Below are positions 53,740 through 53,791 of a DNA stretch of 53,791 nucleotides, piece after piece. How positions within the stretch are numbered: the first letter of the stretch is position 1; every line of letters starts with the position of its first letter. The stretch comes from an uncultured Lachnospiraceae bacterium. GTDB taxonomy: Bacteria > Bacillota > Clostridia > Lachnospirales > Lachnospiraceae. The translations under genes were made by a program, and so were the position numbers. The notes below the pieces were generated by a model, which was not told the origin of the DNA, made no database searches, and saw nothing but the letters and a program-made list of their open reading frames with translations. Where the stretch lies: positions 1 to 53,791 of the forward strand of contig CALWIA010000017.1 of the NCBI GenBank assembly GCA_944380605.1, written 5' to 3'.

Positions 53740-53791
53740 TTCTTCTTTTCAACACCAGGCAGCCCATGCCGCCCTCTCTCTTTGTGTCAGC

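Overview
The window looks like chromosome from a moderately GC-rich, spore-forming member of the Clostridia, most likely Lachnospiraceae. Supporting signs are strong GGAGG ribosome binding sites, sigma-A promoters (TTGACA/TATAAT, mostly 17 bp spacing), a Firmicutes-type LexA box at recA, RNase Y, HemZ, a SpoIIM-like protein in a nudF-spoIIM-xerD order like that of Bacillus, tRNA genes without encoded CCA, and a giant acyl-CoA dehydratase activase of a kind common in anaerobic Clostridia. No phage or complete insertion sequence was seen. Most of the window is conserved core genome with small accessory cassettes for sugar use and efflux.

Layout. 1-150: promoter and leader of an rRNA operon that runs off the left edge. 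149-3530 (minus): apt, then a response regulator, histidine kinase and GNAT acetyltransferase with overlapping ends. 3761-4894 (plus): a GH105 unsaturated-uronide hydrolase. 4963-8244 (minus): xerD, spoIIM-like, nudF and a secreted wall-binding protein. 8342-8500: a strongly folded 3' region behind rny. 8515-11832: rny, recX and recA with an SOS box. 12050-19761: aspS, hisS, hemZ, an MBL hydrolase and bifunctional relA/spoT. 19828-23385: an asymmetric ABC exporter pair. 23604-24425: a shortened Rpn/PD-(D/E)XK protein.

24815-29709: a carbohydrate ABC import operon (binding protein, two permeases, epimerase-like TIM barrel, HAD phosphatase) with no ATPase gene of its own. 30027-34818: a tetR-adaptor-RND efflux operon whose promoter carries two perfect palindromes. 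34920-35813: an intracellular-type subtilase. 36098-40819: lysA, pyk, a rhomboid-like membrane protein with a zinc-finger tail, and corA. 41023-45279 (plus): the 1418-residue activase. 45372-46619: glyA. 46698-48958: recJ and a YgjP-type metallopeptidase. 49020-50613: a GntR/FCD regulator and kduI. 50804-50877: tRNA-Arg. 51001-53408: glycerate kinase and a divergent CdaR-type regulator. 53471-53739: tRNA-Asp, tRNA-Ile2 and tRNA-Glu.

How they fit together. The GH105 hydrolase would release unsaturated uronic acid, whose open form is the KduI substrate. The glycerate kinase/CdaR pair would handle sugar-diacid breakdown. This suggests a gut or plant-polysaccharide lifestyle. The features least explained by standard annotation are the folded rny 3' region, the hairpin between the ribosome binding site and start codon of the activase gene, the activase itself, and the zinc-finger rhomboid next to corA.
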